Shown: positions 1-14,800, counted from the first letter of the stretch. The stretch: 64,000 bases of DNA from Cloeon dipterum (GCF_949628265.1 NC_088786.1:15996001-16060000); one strand, 5' to 3'. A program made the numbers and translations. The notes: generated from the letters alone by a model not told the origin.

Positions 1-3000
1 TCATTTTAGCGCTATAAGTTAGTTCGAATTTTCCAAAACACTCTGATTTTGTTGAACACTTGTTGAACACTTTATCTTGTGAAATGCGTAATTATGTTAA
101 ATTAAGAGATTCGTAACAATATAACAACTTTAAATAGCTTTTATAAATAGAGATATTCGTTAAATTTAAAATTGAAATAAAATTCAATGTTATTTTAACA
201 AATGAGGTTTTTCCACTTCAGCAAAAGACGTTGCTGTCATTTAATTCAAGAAAATTCTTACAAATACAATCAATAATATTATTACCAAGCTGTGTCAAAG
301 ATGCCCTGCTGACCCATAACAATAAACAAAAGTTGAACATAAAAATAAAGAATATATGAATTCAGATACTGTGATACTTAAAAAAAATTGTCGTTGCTTA
401 ACTCGTGTATCTCAAATTTTAACAAAATATGTAAAACGCAATATTATATTACGATCCCAAGAGTACGTAGACTAACTTGATAAACAAACTGGGGCATATT
501 TACACATTTTTTTGGTTCTGTTGATAGCAATATGAAACACTGATTGATGCTAATCTAAAAAATTATCATAATTAATTTATCACTGAGTTTTCTTCATTAA
601 TACAAAAAATGACTTTAACATTTTAATGTGATCAGAAAAATAGCTTTCGGAAATCAACTTTTTAATTCATCACAGCTCTGCTGAGAAACCCAACTTAAGT
701 ATCAAAGTAAACCGCTAAAGCATATCTATTTTAAATGTTTATTAATTTACATGTATGTATTTTTTACTTTTTATCCCTGGGTATGCACTGTACTAGCACG
801 AATGCTTAAACCTGGGTCACAATAACACCGCGAACGGATAACATGGGCACACCAGGCCGCACAGGAAGAGCCACTTGCCTCCGCACCGACGACTTTTTGA
901 AACGCATTCGTCCCGCGATGCCAAAGAAAGGAAAGGTGCAAAACAAGCAAAGAATAACGCAAAAGTTTAAAGTGTAAGAAACTTATCACTGCAGAGATTT
1001 AGTTCAATTCAAGGGAAAAGAAACGAAGATGTCTAGAAGCTTTTGATGTTGCGAGGGAAGTAGCTCAAATTAATAATATTTTGTGATTGGTGGAAAGACA
1101 TCTTTTGTTTTTAACTAAATAAAAAATAAAAAATTCGGTATGGAGATTTATTCTACACTGAATTTACAACTAGCAAAAAAGTCCTAAAATTCAGGATCAG
1201 ATCTTTGATAAAAATATATGGAATGCATATATCGGAACAGCAGAGCAGAGAGGTAAACAAGAGAAAATTTGTCGCGCTCTCGATTGATTTTCGCCGCTCG
1301 CGTGGGCGCACACAGATTCCGCGGATTCCCCCACGCGCGCAACGAAGTTTGCCGCAAATGGAAACGCATGCAAATAAAAACGCACTCGGTTGGCGCACAC
1401 AAACACGGATGGGCGCGCGCGTCGATAAAATATTGCAAGCACGGCGTGTCACTTTACCTTCTCAGGATGTGCGGGGTGGCCGAGAAGAGAGCAGATAGAA
1501 AAGTCTGTCAGATCCGCCCGCCAGTCGGCTCGGCCGGCATACTGAGAAAAGCAAAGCACTCTTCTTCACATAGTCCTCGACGACGAGTCTCAATCTAATT
1601 TTAGCGTCTTTGCCTCGTGCGTTGTATGTCAAGATACATGGCATAAAAAACAAGAGTAGACGCGCCGCACAAAAAAGAGAGAGCAGCGCGCGCAATTGCT
1701 TTTCTAAAAGTGATGCATGGTTCCTGTTTCCGGAATGGAAATATACTTGCTTTAATCAGTTCCTTGCCCCGGCCCGGCCCGGCCGCCACCGGGGGTTGAT
1801 TTCTGATCGCGACCCCGAAGGGAGAAAGCGCCTCGCTCGCTCCACGTGTGCGCCACACGTCATTTCGAGACAGCATCAGCTAATGAGCGATTCATTTCCC
1901 TGATGGATTGTTAAATTTGAGCACGCTTGTCATAATGTTGTGTTGAGGGGTTAAACGAGTTGAAAATGATTTGTATTCATCGTAGTTCAAAGCACGTGAT
2001 GATTTTTTCAATTTGTCCTTAAATGCATTTAAAAATGTTTTTGCATCACGATAAATTTTAACAATGATTTAATGCTGTGAAATTTGGTCATTTTGACCGA
2101 TAATTTATCAATTTCTTTTTAGGTTGCTTTTAATAGTTGGTTTTACAGATTTTTCTTAGTCCGAAAGGTTGACAATTTTTAATTATGTTTAACTCTCCAT
2201 TTTTAGCCTAAATCAGGACTATTTTAATTGCTTTTGAATCAAACGAGAAAACTCAAAATTAAGATCCGATTCAGAGTGACCTCAGATAAGAACTCCATAG
2301 ACAAACTGTTTAATTTCTCGGGAATATTTGGCAAAACTGTTACTTGGTCCTAATTTGATTATTGCACATTGTTGAGATCATTATTCAAACCAACAATTTG
2401 ATCAACTGCATATTATAGTAAGCAATTTAAATTAATTTCAACTTTTTTCCTGTGCCAACCCACTTTGAAAGAATATAAATTTCTGAAGAATATAATAAAG
2501 AAATTCACTCAACACATCAAAATCATCTAGACGCGAGAAACAAGAACCTATTATGATAAAAATGTATTGGAACAGGGGAGCACAAAAAGATAACAATTCA
2601 AAAAATATTTGTTCGGGCTCCACTGCCTGACTAGGTCTCTATTGTAGGTCTATCGGGTTATGTGTGTACAATTATTTTAAGAGAATTAGAGATTGATTAT
2701 AAAAAGGATATTAAAATATCTAATATTGGGAGAAACTCAAAAATTGCAATGTAATTAGTACCATATTAGTTCCTTTCCTTCAAGATGCAGGCATGGAAGA
2801 TTAATAAAGAAATAACGAATTATATATAAAAATAACATCCTCAAAATAGAATTACGACGAAATTCTTTGAAAATTTCTCCTTGCATATATTTCACTTTTT
2901 TGCTTCTTTTATTTTTAGCCAAGAAGTGTCGTTACTCAACACAGACGGCCTTTTGTTAACAATCAGGCCAAAGGTATAATGAGCAAAGCGATTAATATGT

Positions 3001-6000
3001 ATTTCCCAACAAACAACAGAATAAATCCGAGCTTTGGGTGCCGCCGCAAAGGCTATAAATAAGATCTGTGCGGGGAATTTGGACAAATGACTGGAATTTC
3101 TAAACAGAAATGTCAACTGTAGTAACGCGGCGGCGGCGGCGGCGTCGGACGGGCTGAAAAAGGAGCCAATGCTCATTGTCTCACGTGTGCAGCGCGTTTC
3201 TTTTCAAACGACGGCAGACAGACGTGAAACCGAGCGAGAGACAAATTAATAAAAAGCGCCGATTGCGCTGTGCGCCGCGTGTATAATATCATTCCTCGAA
3301 CGACTCGTCTTTCTGGCTTTAGAGAATAGAAGCGCCGCACACTGCAAACTGCGCACTTATTCGCAATAAAAAATACGCGCAGTATAAAACCATTGGTAAT
3401 AATTCCTGGTGCATTCCTCTCGCACAAGTAGTTGCGATTGCCAAGTCCTGTTGGTTTGATAAGCAAAAGTTGGCAGAAAAGTGGCAGGAATAGTGAGTGA
3501 CGTTGTCCCGTCACCGTCTCTCCCACGGTTGTGTTTCGATCATTTTGGCCCATTGCTCCCAAGCAACTTGGTCACGCAATTAGGTTGCATTATATTTGCG
3601 AGAAACTCAAGTACGACATAAAATACGCAGTGTGGGAAAATGCGGAATCATCCTGAAACTCATACAAAATGCAGCATTTACCTTGAGCTATTTCAAAAAT
3701 TTCCACCTCCAATTATCTTTGTGAAATTTGAAAGTCAAGCAATAATTTAAATGTCGATGAAAAACGGAACAAAAATATTTTAAGTTGACGTGTGAATTAA
3801 AATAATTTTTCCAGCATAAAATATTTTTAAACCCTATCAGTTGGTTTATTTGTCGGGAATTCCGACTAAAATACTCGTTTACGGAATTCAATTCTGTAAA
3901 TAAGAAAGGTGTGGTTTTTTTATCTGTTGCTAGCATTCTTTGTAGCAGTGGAGAAATCCAACCAGGACATGCATTTTAAGCCAAATCTTAAATCTAAAAT
4001 CAACAATCTGAATGTAAAGTGAACTTTATCAAAACTCAATATATTTTTACAAACTCAAAAAGATTAAGTTAATTTAGTGAAAGTTACATGCATGTGAAAA
4101 AATATTCCCATCAATTCTCACGAGAATATTTGCACTATAATTACAGCTGGAATAAATTATTCGACTGCCGGAAAACTTCTCATGTTTGCATTAAGTATTT
4201 TGCAACATTTTTTTCTGCTGGTTTTATTTTTGTACAAAACGCAGTTCAAGGTTCGTGCGAGCAAGCATTTATACATGTTTTTCTCTACGCACATAACCCA
4301 CATTCGGCACGCAAATTGACTTAAAAGTGCAAACTGTTGTGTATCGCACACATGCAGAGCGACGCCAGCTCACTCGCGGGTTAATGAAGACGAGGCAAGG
4401 CCAGCCACCTACCAGCATAGTAATAAGCTCAGGGAGCATCTTTTTATCGCGCTCGCTCGGTGGAAAGGTCACTTGTCTTGCTATCCGCGCAGACCACCAA
4501 TACCCAGCATCAGCAGTAGCCGATTCCAATTTTTAAGCTGCAGAATGCGGAAAAACAAGCCCTCTAAACATGGTGCTTCCGCGTGACAAATTTATTTGCT
4601 TTTGGACCTTATGGAAGTGAAGAATTAATTCCTATTAAATAGTTTCTGCGAATCTTTGAGGCGAGATGTTTGCACACTAGATAAGAGTTGTTGTGTTTGG
4701 GAATAATTTCCTAGAAGGAGTGCGTCTGTTTGTTAAAGGATTACACTGCGACCTCTGAATAAATTGCGTTCTTTAAATTTACGAAAGGGTTTTCTTTCAT
4801 ATTTAATTTGATATCCTGATGTATTTCCAAATTTGTAGCACAGCTGACTCGAATGCTCCTCAAATCTGCTTTTTTTCTCAATACTTTATTGACATAATCC
4901 TTGTAATAAAGTGTTTTTAACTTTCCCTTCATTCACATTTTAATACAAATTTTTTTAAAATGCTAGTCTGAGCCTTTTCTGTCAAAGTTCTTTAAACGTT
5001 CCCTTTGAATATCAAATTATATTGATGGATTATCTTGAAATTTTTTTTGCAACTTCAAGCAGAATTTAATTACTGTTTTTTGCAATCTGCAAAGAGAAAA
5101 ACAAGAAAGTCGTCTCGCCATTACCATCTTCAAGCATAAACAAACCTTTCCTAATCAGCTGACTCTGTGTGCAATTGCTGAATTCGACTCAAGCTTGACA
5201 TCAACCGGCAGCATTCATCATTGTGTGCTCGCGCCGCTCAATGGTTCTGCCATATATATGCTTTATATGGGTTACACCACCATAACTTACATTGTCACTA
5301 ATCTCGTCGACAGTGTGCGTTGCGAGCAAAAAGCGCGGCCTTATTTGAGAGCAATCCTCGTGTGTGCAACAACATGCAGTGCCGACTTATGTAACTCGAG
5401 CATAAACACATGACCGCGTCTACTGCGGTGTATATTGTGTCTAAAAATGTGCAACGAGAAAATGTGTGTCTCTCTCGCGTTGCACACGTGAGAGCACCGT
5501 ACGACCGACGGATTTTAGTGTTTGTGTCTCTTTATCAAGTTCAATGCCCCTGCTCTTACTGCGTGTGTTGTATTGCGATGCCGCTTTTCTAGTTGTTCTT
5601 TTTTGAACCTAACGCAGCATGCCACGTCCTTATTTTCTTTCCTCTTGATCGCGCGAGCTTTCTGGACCAGATTCCAGAACGTCAATTAGGTGCGTCCACA
5701 CGAATTGGGACACAATGGGACAGGCGATGTTCTTCATCCAGACACGCTGCTTCTCACTCAGCGGCTCCAACTCATTTGGGCTGATTGCATTTTCGAGAGT
5801 TTATTCATTCGATTCAATGGGTTAAGGGGGTGAATTGCTAGCGGACTAAACGAACCCTCCAGTCATTTCGAGAATGTGATTCAGATTTGACTCGGGATTA
5901 GGACCAAAATAAATCTTGTTGTTGGGGAATTCGGTTTAGAGAATGTACACTTATTTTTCATCTAAAAAAGCAGTCTTGACCTTCGCTGTCTCATTTGTGA

Positions 6001-7141
6001 TTCATACAGGTATCCCATCCTCTATACCATTAAATCGTGCAGCAAAAAATAAAATGAAAGTCCTAAAGCTCCAGTGTTTTACAATTTCATTTCAAAGAGA
6101 TTTGCCAATCCAACTAAATGTTAGGAAACGTATGTATATGATAGATTAGAGTCAAAGAAAAGAGGTTAATGCACATTTAATAAAAACCAATCGATTAATA
6201 AATGGCTAATTTTCTCGGCACTATTTTGAATTACTATTAGGGCTATGGATGAAATTTTCGCGAAAAATTCGAGTTCCACGTTTTCCGTGCTGTTTACTGT
6301 TTTGGCCCTGTTAGTTATATTTTTAAAAAGAGCACTCAGCTTGTCCAAATATATGAAATGAAGACTCGCCTATAAACTGGCTGACACTAGCTTCTTTATT
6401 GATGATTTGGCTGCTAGATTCTCTCTGCCTCACACTGAAAATTACAGTAAATTTATCCAAAACCAGTGTTCAAGATCTTGAACACTAGTCTTGAAAAAAG
6501 CGAAAAAGTAGTCTGCTCTAAGTGTGCACGTTTTTTGTTGAAAGGAATTCATGTGAATATTTGCTGCAGTAAAATGTACAAATTTTGCCCTCTTGAAAGT
6601 AGAAAGGCACATTCATGCGCACATACATATTATTTGAAATAATGAGCGAAGCTTCACATAAGTCCTTCTTCTTCGTCAGTATAATAAAACTACTATAAAA
6701 AGAACGGAGACCTAAATCTCGTCTCTCGGCAAAAGTGCAGCTGAAAATGGCTCATGAAAGCGCTTGAGATCTGCGAACGTGAAAAGCCAAGGCCAGGCAG
6801 AAGCATTCACTTTCAATTTCTAACTTTGTATGAGCCGGCCGCGCCTCGCAAAAGCAACGAACAAAAAAGAAATAACTAAGTTCACGTTGTGGTTTTATTT
6901 CTCGACCGTCATAAAATTCGTAAAGAGAAAAAGCAAGTCAGGTAGTGACAGGAACGATTTTTCCTCGAGCAACCGAACGCGGTGTAATTATTCCCGCGAG
7001 TAATTTGATAATTCGCTGATGCTGCGATAAGGCAGCGAGCGACTACTGATTTTCTTATCTTTAAGTCCACGTTGCGGCTTTCGACACATCTGCTGAGCCA
7101 GCAATAGGCAAAAAGAACACACGAGTTTGTCGCCCAAAAAT
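1..7141. other. Long stretch without a supported gene
   Basis: I see no exon chain with family resemblance here. The open frames are short and most begin at non-ATG codons. The stretch is AT-rich apart from GC-richer blocks near 1230-1880, 3120-3560 and 5200-5780, which could be regulatory, and one dispersed repeat copy near 766-955. It may hold distal regulatory DNA or untranslated exons that cannot be called from sequence alone. Confidence 0.5.
766..955 (+). repeat. Dispersed SINE-like repeat, copy A
   Basis: This segment matches the copies at about 41042-41320 (same orientation) and 29985-30201 (inverted). Shared blocks include a 'tttttatccctg' start, an 'actagcacgaatgc' block, 'aataacaccgcgaac', 'caggccgcacag', 'gccacttgcctccgcaccga' and 'ggaaaggtgcaaa'. 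Copy A shares 'gaacggataa' with the inverted copy but not with copy B. It stops early, so the 3' end is missing. It has no coding capacity. A short antisense frame (CAAWCAHV...SRCY) is kept in copies A and B, but this is probably sequence conservation rather than a protein. Confidence 0.8.
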
Positions 7142-9373
7142 ATGGACGCTGCTGACCTTCTGGCCGGTCTGGACGACGGAGGGCTCGACGAACCCCTGTC
7201 GCCCGAGAAGAGTGGTGAGCTGAACGAGATCCTGAAGAGAATCAAGGATCAAATGGCCGGCATGTCCGAGGACGAACGCGAACAGCTGCGAGGCGGCTTT
7301 ATGGAAAATCTGGCCAATAAGGTGCGGATGGCGGCGGAGTCGGAGGCGCAAAGGGGCATTGCCAGCCAGAACCAAGGACTGCTTCTCCTCGGCGCGCTCC
7401 TTGTGCTCTTTTCACTTTTTGGTGAGACCAATTTTCGTTTGAGGGCAATAATTGCGATTTTTTTCTAAATTATTAAACTCTGCCTGTGATCACACTTTGC
7501 ATCTCTCGTAAGGAAATCGATCTGTTCTCTATAGCAATCGTCCTAATCTAGATTTAAGGTAGAACTAATTTATTCAAAAGTGAAAAATCTGTATTTTTAA
7601 TCAATACAAAGGGCTTAAATTATATTTCAATATACTGGCCGAGCAATCTTAGGAAAACATTCTCATTCCATTTTGAATTTTATTTTTCTAATTAAATAAT
7701 CTTATCAATTATACCACCGGTCTGGCTATTATACCATAAATTCCTTAGCAGGCTAAATTGCAGTTTAAACTTCATTGTAACATTTATACAACACGTGCTA
7801 AGTAAGTTCTGTAAACTTTCAAATTAAATGAAAAGTTGACGGATATTTAAAAGCTTTAAATAAAATTGGCTTATCAGTATTTTTAAAATTCCAAACTAAG
7901 ACAATGGCTTTAATCCACGTGAATTTGTTACCAGGAAGGGTGGATTTTAGTTCTAAAAGTGATCAATTGAAGAGAAATATAATCTCGCGCGTTCTCGTAC
8001 TGTACAGCAGCTGTTTCGCCCTCAGGCCTCAGATCATCAGTAATTTACCTACGAAGCAAAATCTACCCCACAGAATTAACTGTAGAGAATTCTGAACCAT
8101 TGATAATTTAAAACAGTTGACGGTATTATTTACTCTATGCTGATTGTGAGCACAAAGGACAAAGTGAGCAAGTGATGAAACTCAGTGAGCGTCGGCTATC
8201 TCCATCCCTGCATCACAACGCTTTTTTTTCAAAAATTTCAATCCCAAAAAACAATACAATCCTTTTAAACAAGACTAGGCAGCCTATTTGAAATTTCTTT
8301 ATGTACATACAACAAACACAATTTAATTATTGAGTAATTGGAAGATCTCATTAAGTATATTATCTATTGTTTCACACGGTTGAGTGGTTTTCCTGCGCAG
8401 GGAGGTCAAATAAGGCACGTCATAAGTACATTCTCGATCGCTTCATGACGAATGTGAATTCAGCAAATAACAATCAGAAGAGACAGCCGATCGTGAGAGA
8501 AACTCAAAATAGAATAAACTCCGAGTGAAGGAATCGAAAGCAGCACGCTTTTCACAAGTTTGCATTCAAATATAATAGCTTATTTTTCTGGACGAGAGAC
8601 TTTCTTGCAATAAGAGCAATCTGAACCGTGATTTGTTTTATTCCCCAACGACGGCAAATCGTAAAAATGTGAAATTAATGCGATTCGGATGGGAAACCTG
8701 ACTTCTTATTTTTGACTTTATGTGCCTCAGCATTTGAATTATACGTCAGTTGCACCGGAGAAGTAAATATCGAGGGGAAATTTCTCCGCAGTTCAGATTT
8801 CACCCACACTTGGAGACAATGGAGCGCATTTCAATGCTAATTTGCGGTAGTTTTAGCATAAAGAGCGGCCTCTTGGCACAGAAACTAGGAAAAGTTGATG
8901 TTTTTTTTTACATAAAGAGATAAAGTGGCGACTCATTTATTACGAAAGGCGATACATTATACGAATCAGCTGTTTGATTTGAAAGTACTTTGTTTTCTTT
9001 TGTTCTACACTTCTGCACTGTTCAAATCAGTTATGAAAGAGCAAATTTTTTGTTGATTTTGCGTTTTGACATACGAGGACGAATTATGAAAACGCCTCTG
9101 TTTCGAGGGCCGTGTGTTGCAAAGTTTGCCAGGTCGCGCAAATTTTTCACGCAGACCAGTTTGTCCCAATGAATACTTGTTTTCTCTATGCAAATAAGTT
9201 TGCAAAAAGTGACTCACACACTCTGTTGCCGCGGGAGATTACATTGTGATTTTTTTGCAGGGCTGGTCGGCTACACGATCTACCAATACGTGAACAAGCA
9301 GGAAAACAAAAAGTCCACCAGAGTCAAAAGCAAGAAGCAACTAAAGCAGCAGAAGCAGCGCAAAGAGAAGTGA
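7142..9373 (+). CDS. Small tail-anchored-type membrane protein, function unknown
   Basis: Two exons, 7142-7421 and 9261-9373, join in frame through a G|GTGAGA donor and a TTTTTTGCAG acceptor to give 130 residues. The ATG at 7142 has a good context (AAAATATGG). The first 75 residues are acidic and helical-looking, opening MDAADLLAGLDDGG. A hydrophobic segment at about residues 80-103 (LLLLGALLVLFSLF then GLVGYTIYQY) spans the splice junction. The last 25 residues are Lys/Gln-rich and end QRKEK. There is no signal peptide, so the protein is probably a C-terminal single-pass or tail-anchored protein with a basic tail. Lys residues near the end could favour ER retention. A polyadenylation signal AATAAA lies at 9399-9404, just after the stop. 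I do not recognise the family. The splice model is strong; the function is open. Confidence 0.8.
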
Positions 9374-9398
9374 GAGACTGTGCGCAACAGGCGAATAT

Positions 9399-9404
9399 AA
9401 TAAA
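9399..9404 (+). terminator. Polyadenylation signal of the small membrane protein gene
   Basis: A canonical AATAAA lies 26 bases after the stop codon at 9371-9373, a position typical of a short 3' UTR. The call rests on motif and position only. Confidence 0.6.
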
Positions 9405-11753
9405 AGGCACTAAAGTTCATCTGACGCCTCTCTTTCTAATCCACCCAGTCAAATACAGAGTCAGTTTTCATCAATCAAGTCTGGCGTGAGGCAGAAATGA
9501 GGCTCATTAACACGGCGAAGAGAGCCAGATGGCGTGTGCGCGCGCGGAGGAAGGCTTCTCCCACAGGGGCAAGGCTATTCGTCAAATCTAATTGCATAGG
9601 CACCTGTTGTCACTTAATTTATTGCTCGCTGGCCACGCTAGTCGATGCTGAAAGTAACAGCCTTGGACGATCGAGATTTGAGATCGTGCTCGCGCCGGAC
9701 GTTAAGAAGGATCTCTCAGCCCTGCATATCGATCGTCAAGTTCAGTCGAGTAATTACTCGAGATCCGCAATGAAAATCACGACAACCAACAGTTGCCATG
9801 CAACTCAGGAACAGTTGTTGCATTATTTTTTGCCACCGACTGCACTACTGTTGGATTTTTTCACGGATGCCGAGGTCTTTCCGGTGCGCGCATTGGTCAG
9901 CACACACGATTCTTTTTGTCATTTTGACCTTTATATTTATCCGCGCTGTTCGGGCCGTCGGGAAGCCTGCACGCTATACATTTTACTCGGCGCGTTTCCG
10001 GAAGAGACTCATCATCATCATCTGGTCTTTTTTATTTCCGTGGGAGCTGACGCAGCCTCTCTCTCAAATTGAGCTGCACTGTCGATGTAACAGTACTGGC
10101 AATTATTCGCGTGAACGCAAGTGCGTCTTGCCTTTTTGTCGACCGGTGAAATTTTTAGCACCTCGATTAAAAGTGTGTGTTGAGCAATTTCCAGGAAAAT
10201 CAATTCCAAGCAGCATTTGCGAAATTTCATACTTGAAATAAATCGACGGGATTTTAAGCTTTTTGTTGGGAAATCATGTGTTTATGAAGTTAACACTTAC
10301 TTAATAGCTTTTTTGTAATGAGAAAATTTGCACGATTTGAAATCTAGTTATGTATTGAACTTTAATTTGATGAATTACTCTATTCATCAAGATTGGTAGC
10401 AAGTGAAAATTTGAATTAAAAAGTGTTTTCATTTTTTGTCTTTTAAATTACTTAGATGGGGGTGAGATGGTGATCTGGTGCCAATAATAGAGTGTATCCA
10501 GACTCGCAGGGTTTGAAGGAGGTTCAGAGTGCAACTCCACGGTAACAATGTTAAATTTGTTAATTTCTCAAATTTTCTATCACCTAAACTTGCAAAAATA
10601 AATCACTCTATCAATTAAGCAGCTGGTTGAACATTCGAGAAAAGCTTTGAAGAATTGATGCCAACAATTTTACTGCATTCTTTCAACTTGACAATTGAAT
10701 GAGGTTGATATTGACTTTGGCCAGAAACAAAGGACAGGCACGCCAACTGCTGTCAGCGAAAGTGATCGGAGCTTCCTCTCCGAATAATTATAAGCGCTGC
10801 ACTTCCATTGTCAGCGGCCGAGCGAAATTTCTCCGAATGCGCACCACCATACCAGGTTCTCTATTTCAAGCGCAGCGATGTGCGCGTTTTGATTCTATTT
10901 TCAAAGGTTACATGAAATCCTTGGACTCTGGCATAAGCGTGTCAATAGGGTGCCGTTCATCACTAGCTCACAATGCGCGCTTTTATATAACGTTGCGCGT
11001 GTCTAATAAACCATCCATTATGCTCTCTTTGAGAGTCTATAAGTAAATGAATTCAAAAGCAAGGTTTTTGTGCAATTGCGGTATCCCATTGGAGTGGCGT
11101 CATCATAGTTTAAAAAAACCTGGGATTGTTAAAGAAAAAAACACTGCAGGCAAATTGTTGAACAGGTTGGTTTGTTTATGTTTTTATAGATTTCTCCTGA
11201 AGGCAATAATGAAAATGAAGCAAATATTGTGAAAATTGAAGCATTGAAGGAGACGCATAGCTGTTTTTAATTAGATAAAATAAATATAAAAATAATAAAT
11301 AAAAAATAAAATTTTTATCAGAATATTAAAAAAATCAAAGTCGATAATGTGGCCTTTAATATCCAAATAAAAACCTGAGGCGATCCTTGGACGTTAGTCG
11401 TCACATCTTTCAAAATGCTTAGAAAACGCTGAAAGTGGCACCTACGGTTTGCAGCTTAGAGATGCAGTCTTTTGTCAATTCATCGAAGGCAGGCTGCGTG
11501 AAAAGAGAAATCTGCTGGTTAGATGGTCATTATCGCCAATGTGTTAGTGCCGATTTTGTGTCAGCAAGACAATTGCAGCGCTCGAGAAAACGCGCCAAAA
11601 CCGTTTTCCTATATTTATTTTATGCAGCTCTCGCGGTGTGGCTCGCTTTTTATCTATCCTATATTTGCTTTTTCAGTTAGTCACGCGGCGTGCAGTGCAC
11701 GTATGTATTTTTCCATTTATCCGTGGGTGCAGCCCGAAGAGTTAACCCAGCAC

Positions 11754-11756
<3 letters not shown>

Positions 11757-11806
<50 letters not shown>
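11757..11806. repeat. (GA)25 microsatellite
   Basis: This is an uninterrupted dinucleotide run of about 50 bases. In arthropods such GA tracts can bind GAGA-type factors, but here it is most simply a microsatellite. Confidence 0.95.
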
Positions 11807-11807
<1 letters not shown>

Positions 11808-14800
11808 GCACAAGGCGTGAGTGTTGTTATAGCTATTTGCATCAGCACTCTTGGGTGAATTCCGCCTGCTCCATATGGCAAACACGGCAATCGTCATAAT
11901 CTTGGCAGCGCGTCGTCACGATTAGGCGGCACTTACACGTGTAACGCCTGACTCTACAAAATGTTTATTACGTGAGTGTTTCTCGCAACTAATGCTCAAC
12001 GATCTTTCGAAGGATTACTCGTATCCTTCACAACTCGCGGCGAAGCGATTAAAGCGAAATTGCTCGGTCTCTGAACCTGCCAAGAAATACCGCGTAATAA
12101 TCTGCTGGGAATTGTCAAACTGAGTGATGCAGATTACAAAAATATCAAAGTTGCAAGAAAAGTACGTGCGAGCAATGCTTAAAAGTTTTGGCTTATTTCG
12201 ACAGGCGTTCGATTTGTTGATCTAACTCGATGTTTTTCTCTTTATATCGGGGTCAGTGTCAAAGCATTATTTGTGGTTTTGTTTTGATGATTTTTTAATA
12301 TCAACAGTTTTTATTAGATCAAACAAATAACAGTTAATTTCATCAAGTGAAGAAATAAATAGGATTAAAGTTTATACAGAGAACACTAAAATTACGTAGT
12401 TTATTAATTCTAAATTTTGCTACTCATGCCAACAGCAAAATCTATTTTTGTTAAATCACGTCCACCTATACATTTTTTTTATGAATCCAAGCTTATCTTT
12501 GATGACCTGATTGCTTATGTGCATATTTGAGTAGAGATAAAGCTTAATGCGTTGGAAATGAATGTTCACTGATCGCAAAAGTCGTGTATTCCGATTTACG
12601 ACGATGTTTTTGGTCATCAGACCTTGTTTAACAGGTCGAAAAAGGACATGCAGGATTAGCAGTTAATTAAAAATTGACCCTCCACCACCATCAATTCGCC
12701 CACATTCGCCTCGATTGGAATGAGGCTCCGGCACAACACAACAATTATTATAAAATTCAATGAAAGTAGTTAGAATCGAGCGGCGCTTTTTGTTCTGCTC
12801 GAGGGGCTTTGAATAAAGGTACACGCCGTCGATTATTATAATGGATCGAAGTCAACCTTGTTTGTTTATGTGTGTGTGTACGCGAGCCGATTTTAGCAAA
12901 CGTAGTCCATAATAGCGAGTGGCGTTTTGTTGCCGAGAGTGTGTGAAGGAGGCGAGCGCAGACAATAAAATAAATACCCACCCGCCCAAACTGCTCTCGG
13001 CGCGCGGGGCACAGCAATAAATTCATGTTCTCATCAGCAATTCGTGCTGTGACGTTTGTGAGTTTCCATTTCGCACGTGTCCAAATAAAAGGGCCATTTG
13101 TTAATTCCCTCGTGACCAAGTCGATGCACCCACGCGTCCGCCGCCGCCGCCGAAAAAGGCGATTCAAAACCCGGAGAAGTGCGCCCCATTTCGGGGTTTT
13201 CACTCTCTGCATTTCCGTTGGCACTACTTTCTCTTTCTTCCAACCACCTTTCGCGGAGACAGGTGACCCTGAACCTTTCGACCCTGACTTAATACGAAAT
13301 TGGACCGGCTCGTTGATGAAGCGATTAGCATTCATTAAGGAGCTTTTTTCGTTCCTTCAATGGAGGTGAGTCAGTCTTCGCGCGTCTGTTTCTGCGTTGA
13401 CACAAATTTCGACGCTCGCGTTGTTGACCTTTACCGACAAGTGCGTGTATGCTGCTCGCACTCAGTCAGATTGCGTTTTTTTATCAAGTTCAGCGGGCTG
13501 CGCTGACTCATCATTGATGTTAAGTAATATTTTTTGCATATTTGATTGTAATAAAAAATACAGTTCTTTAAGTGGAAATTTTAAAGGTATTAAATTAAGT
13601 TTTATGCGAATTTTTGTCAATAAAAATTCAGTACGAGAACATGGTATTTTATAGCTCCTTTCAAAATTTCACTCATTGCCATTCAACCTGAGTAAATTCT
13701 CGCAGAGCTGAGAAATTACGTAAATTTTGATTTAGTAAAAAAGTCAGTCGATTGAATCGGAATATAATGTTTGTCGAATCAAGCAAAACCACACTCTAAA
13801 TTTTGCATTATAATAGAGAGCTAATTAATGATTAATCCTAAAAATAGAATATAGTATTTACGTAGTTTCTCGAAAATAGGCTCGTCGCGATCACTCCAAT
13901 GGTTTATGACTTGCATGCGAGGGAATTTCCACATTTTGCGTAACAAATTCCGATTTAAGTAAGCACTCGCTGCTTGAAAAACACTCAACCGTTGGAGCAA
14001 TTTAGGCATTTTTTTAGCCTAAAACAAATTTTAAAAAAATGACTAATGCAATAAAGCCAAATGTCACAGAATCAAACTCACAAGAAACAATTGAGTTGAC
14101 TATTCTGAGAGATAAAAATTTTTGTTTTTATTTCATCGGAAAAATCATTTATATTTAAAGTTAAGACACTCCAATTGATTATTTTCCATCAACTTTGATT
14201 TAAAGCACTCTGTGTCTTTCAATATTGAATGATTAGCGTCTTCTTAAAAATTTATTGCTTTCAACATGTCAGTCAAGGCATTGAAATCGAATTTTTAATT
14301 GCTATCAATTTATAGAGCTGACGCAGCTTTTGTGGTGACTTAGCTCTTAGGAAAAACAACGTATATCACAAGTCCAAAAGTGAAAAATCTCTCCTCAGAA
14401 TTATCACAGTTGGACAGTTAGAAATGGCTTTGATGCGCACGCCACACACCAGCAGTGAGTTTAATTGGCGCATTTAAGCGTGCCAGTGTTTATTTTTTCC
14501 TGAGCGAGTAACGGCCGCCGTGCAGCCAAGATGCTGGTCTCAAGTTCCAGAAAAGTCTTTTGCAGCGTTTTGTTATGCAATTGCGCAGCAAACTTTTGTG
14601 TGAATACCTGGAGGACTGCAACCAGTTTCGATTTTTTATGCGCTATAGTCTGCTTTTGTTGTGCGTGAGCCGATGGCCGAACACGAAACGAGAGTAGACG
14701 CTCGGGGAAATGGACCACTTTTCGATTCACGCCTCACATGCGTGATACATGCACGGCCAGTGTACTTTACCGGCGATTATTATTTCACTCCATTCGCGGA

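Noticed and set aside
9497..10072. 191-codon + strand open frame just after the small membrane protein gene
   Set aside because: It begins after that gene's poly(A) signal, has no recognisable domain, mixed composition and no splice or promoter context, and overlaps other random frames.
12757..13335. 192-codon minus-strand open frame rich in Arg
   Set aside because: Arises from a GC-rich block with CGC repeats; overlapping frames of similar length exist on both strands and none resembles a protein.
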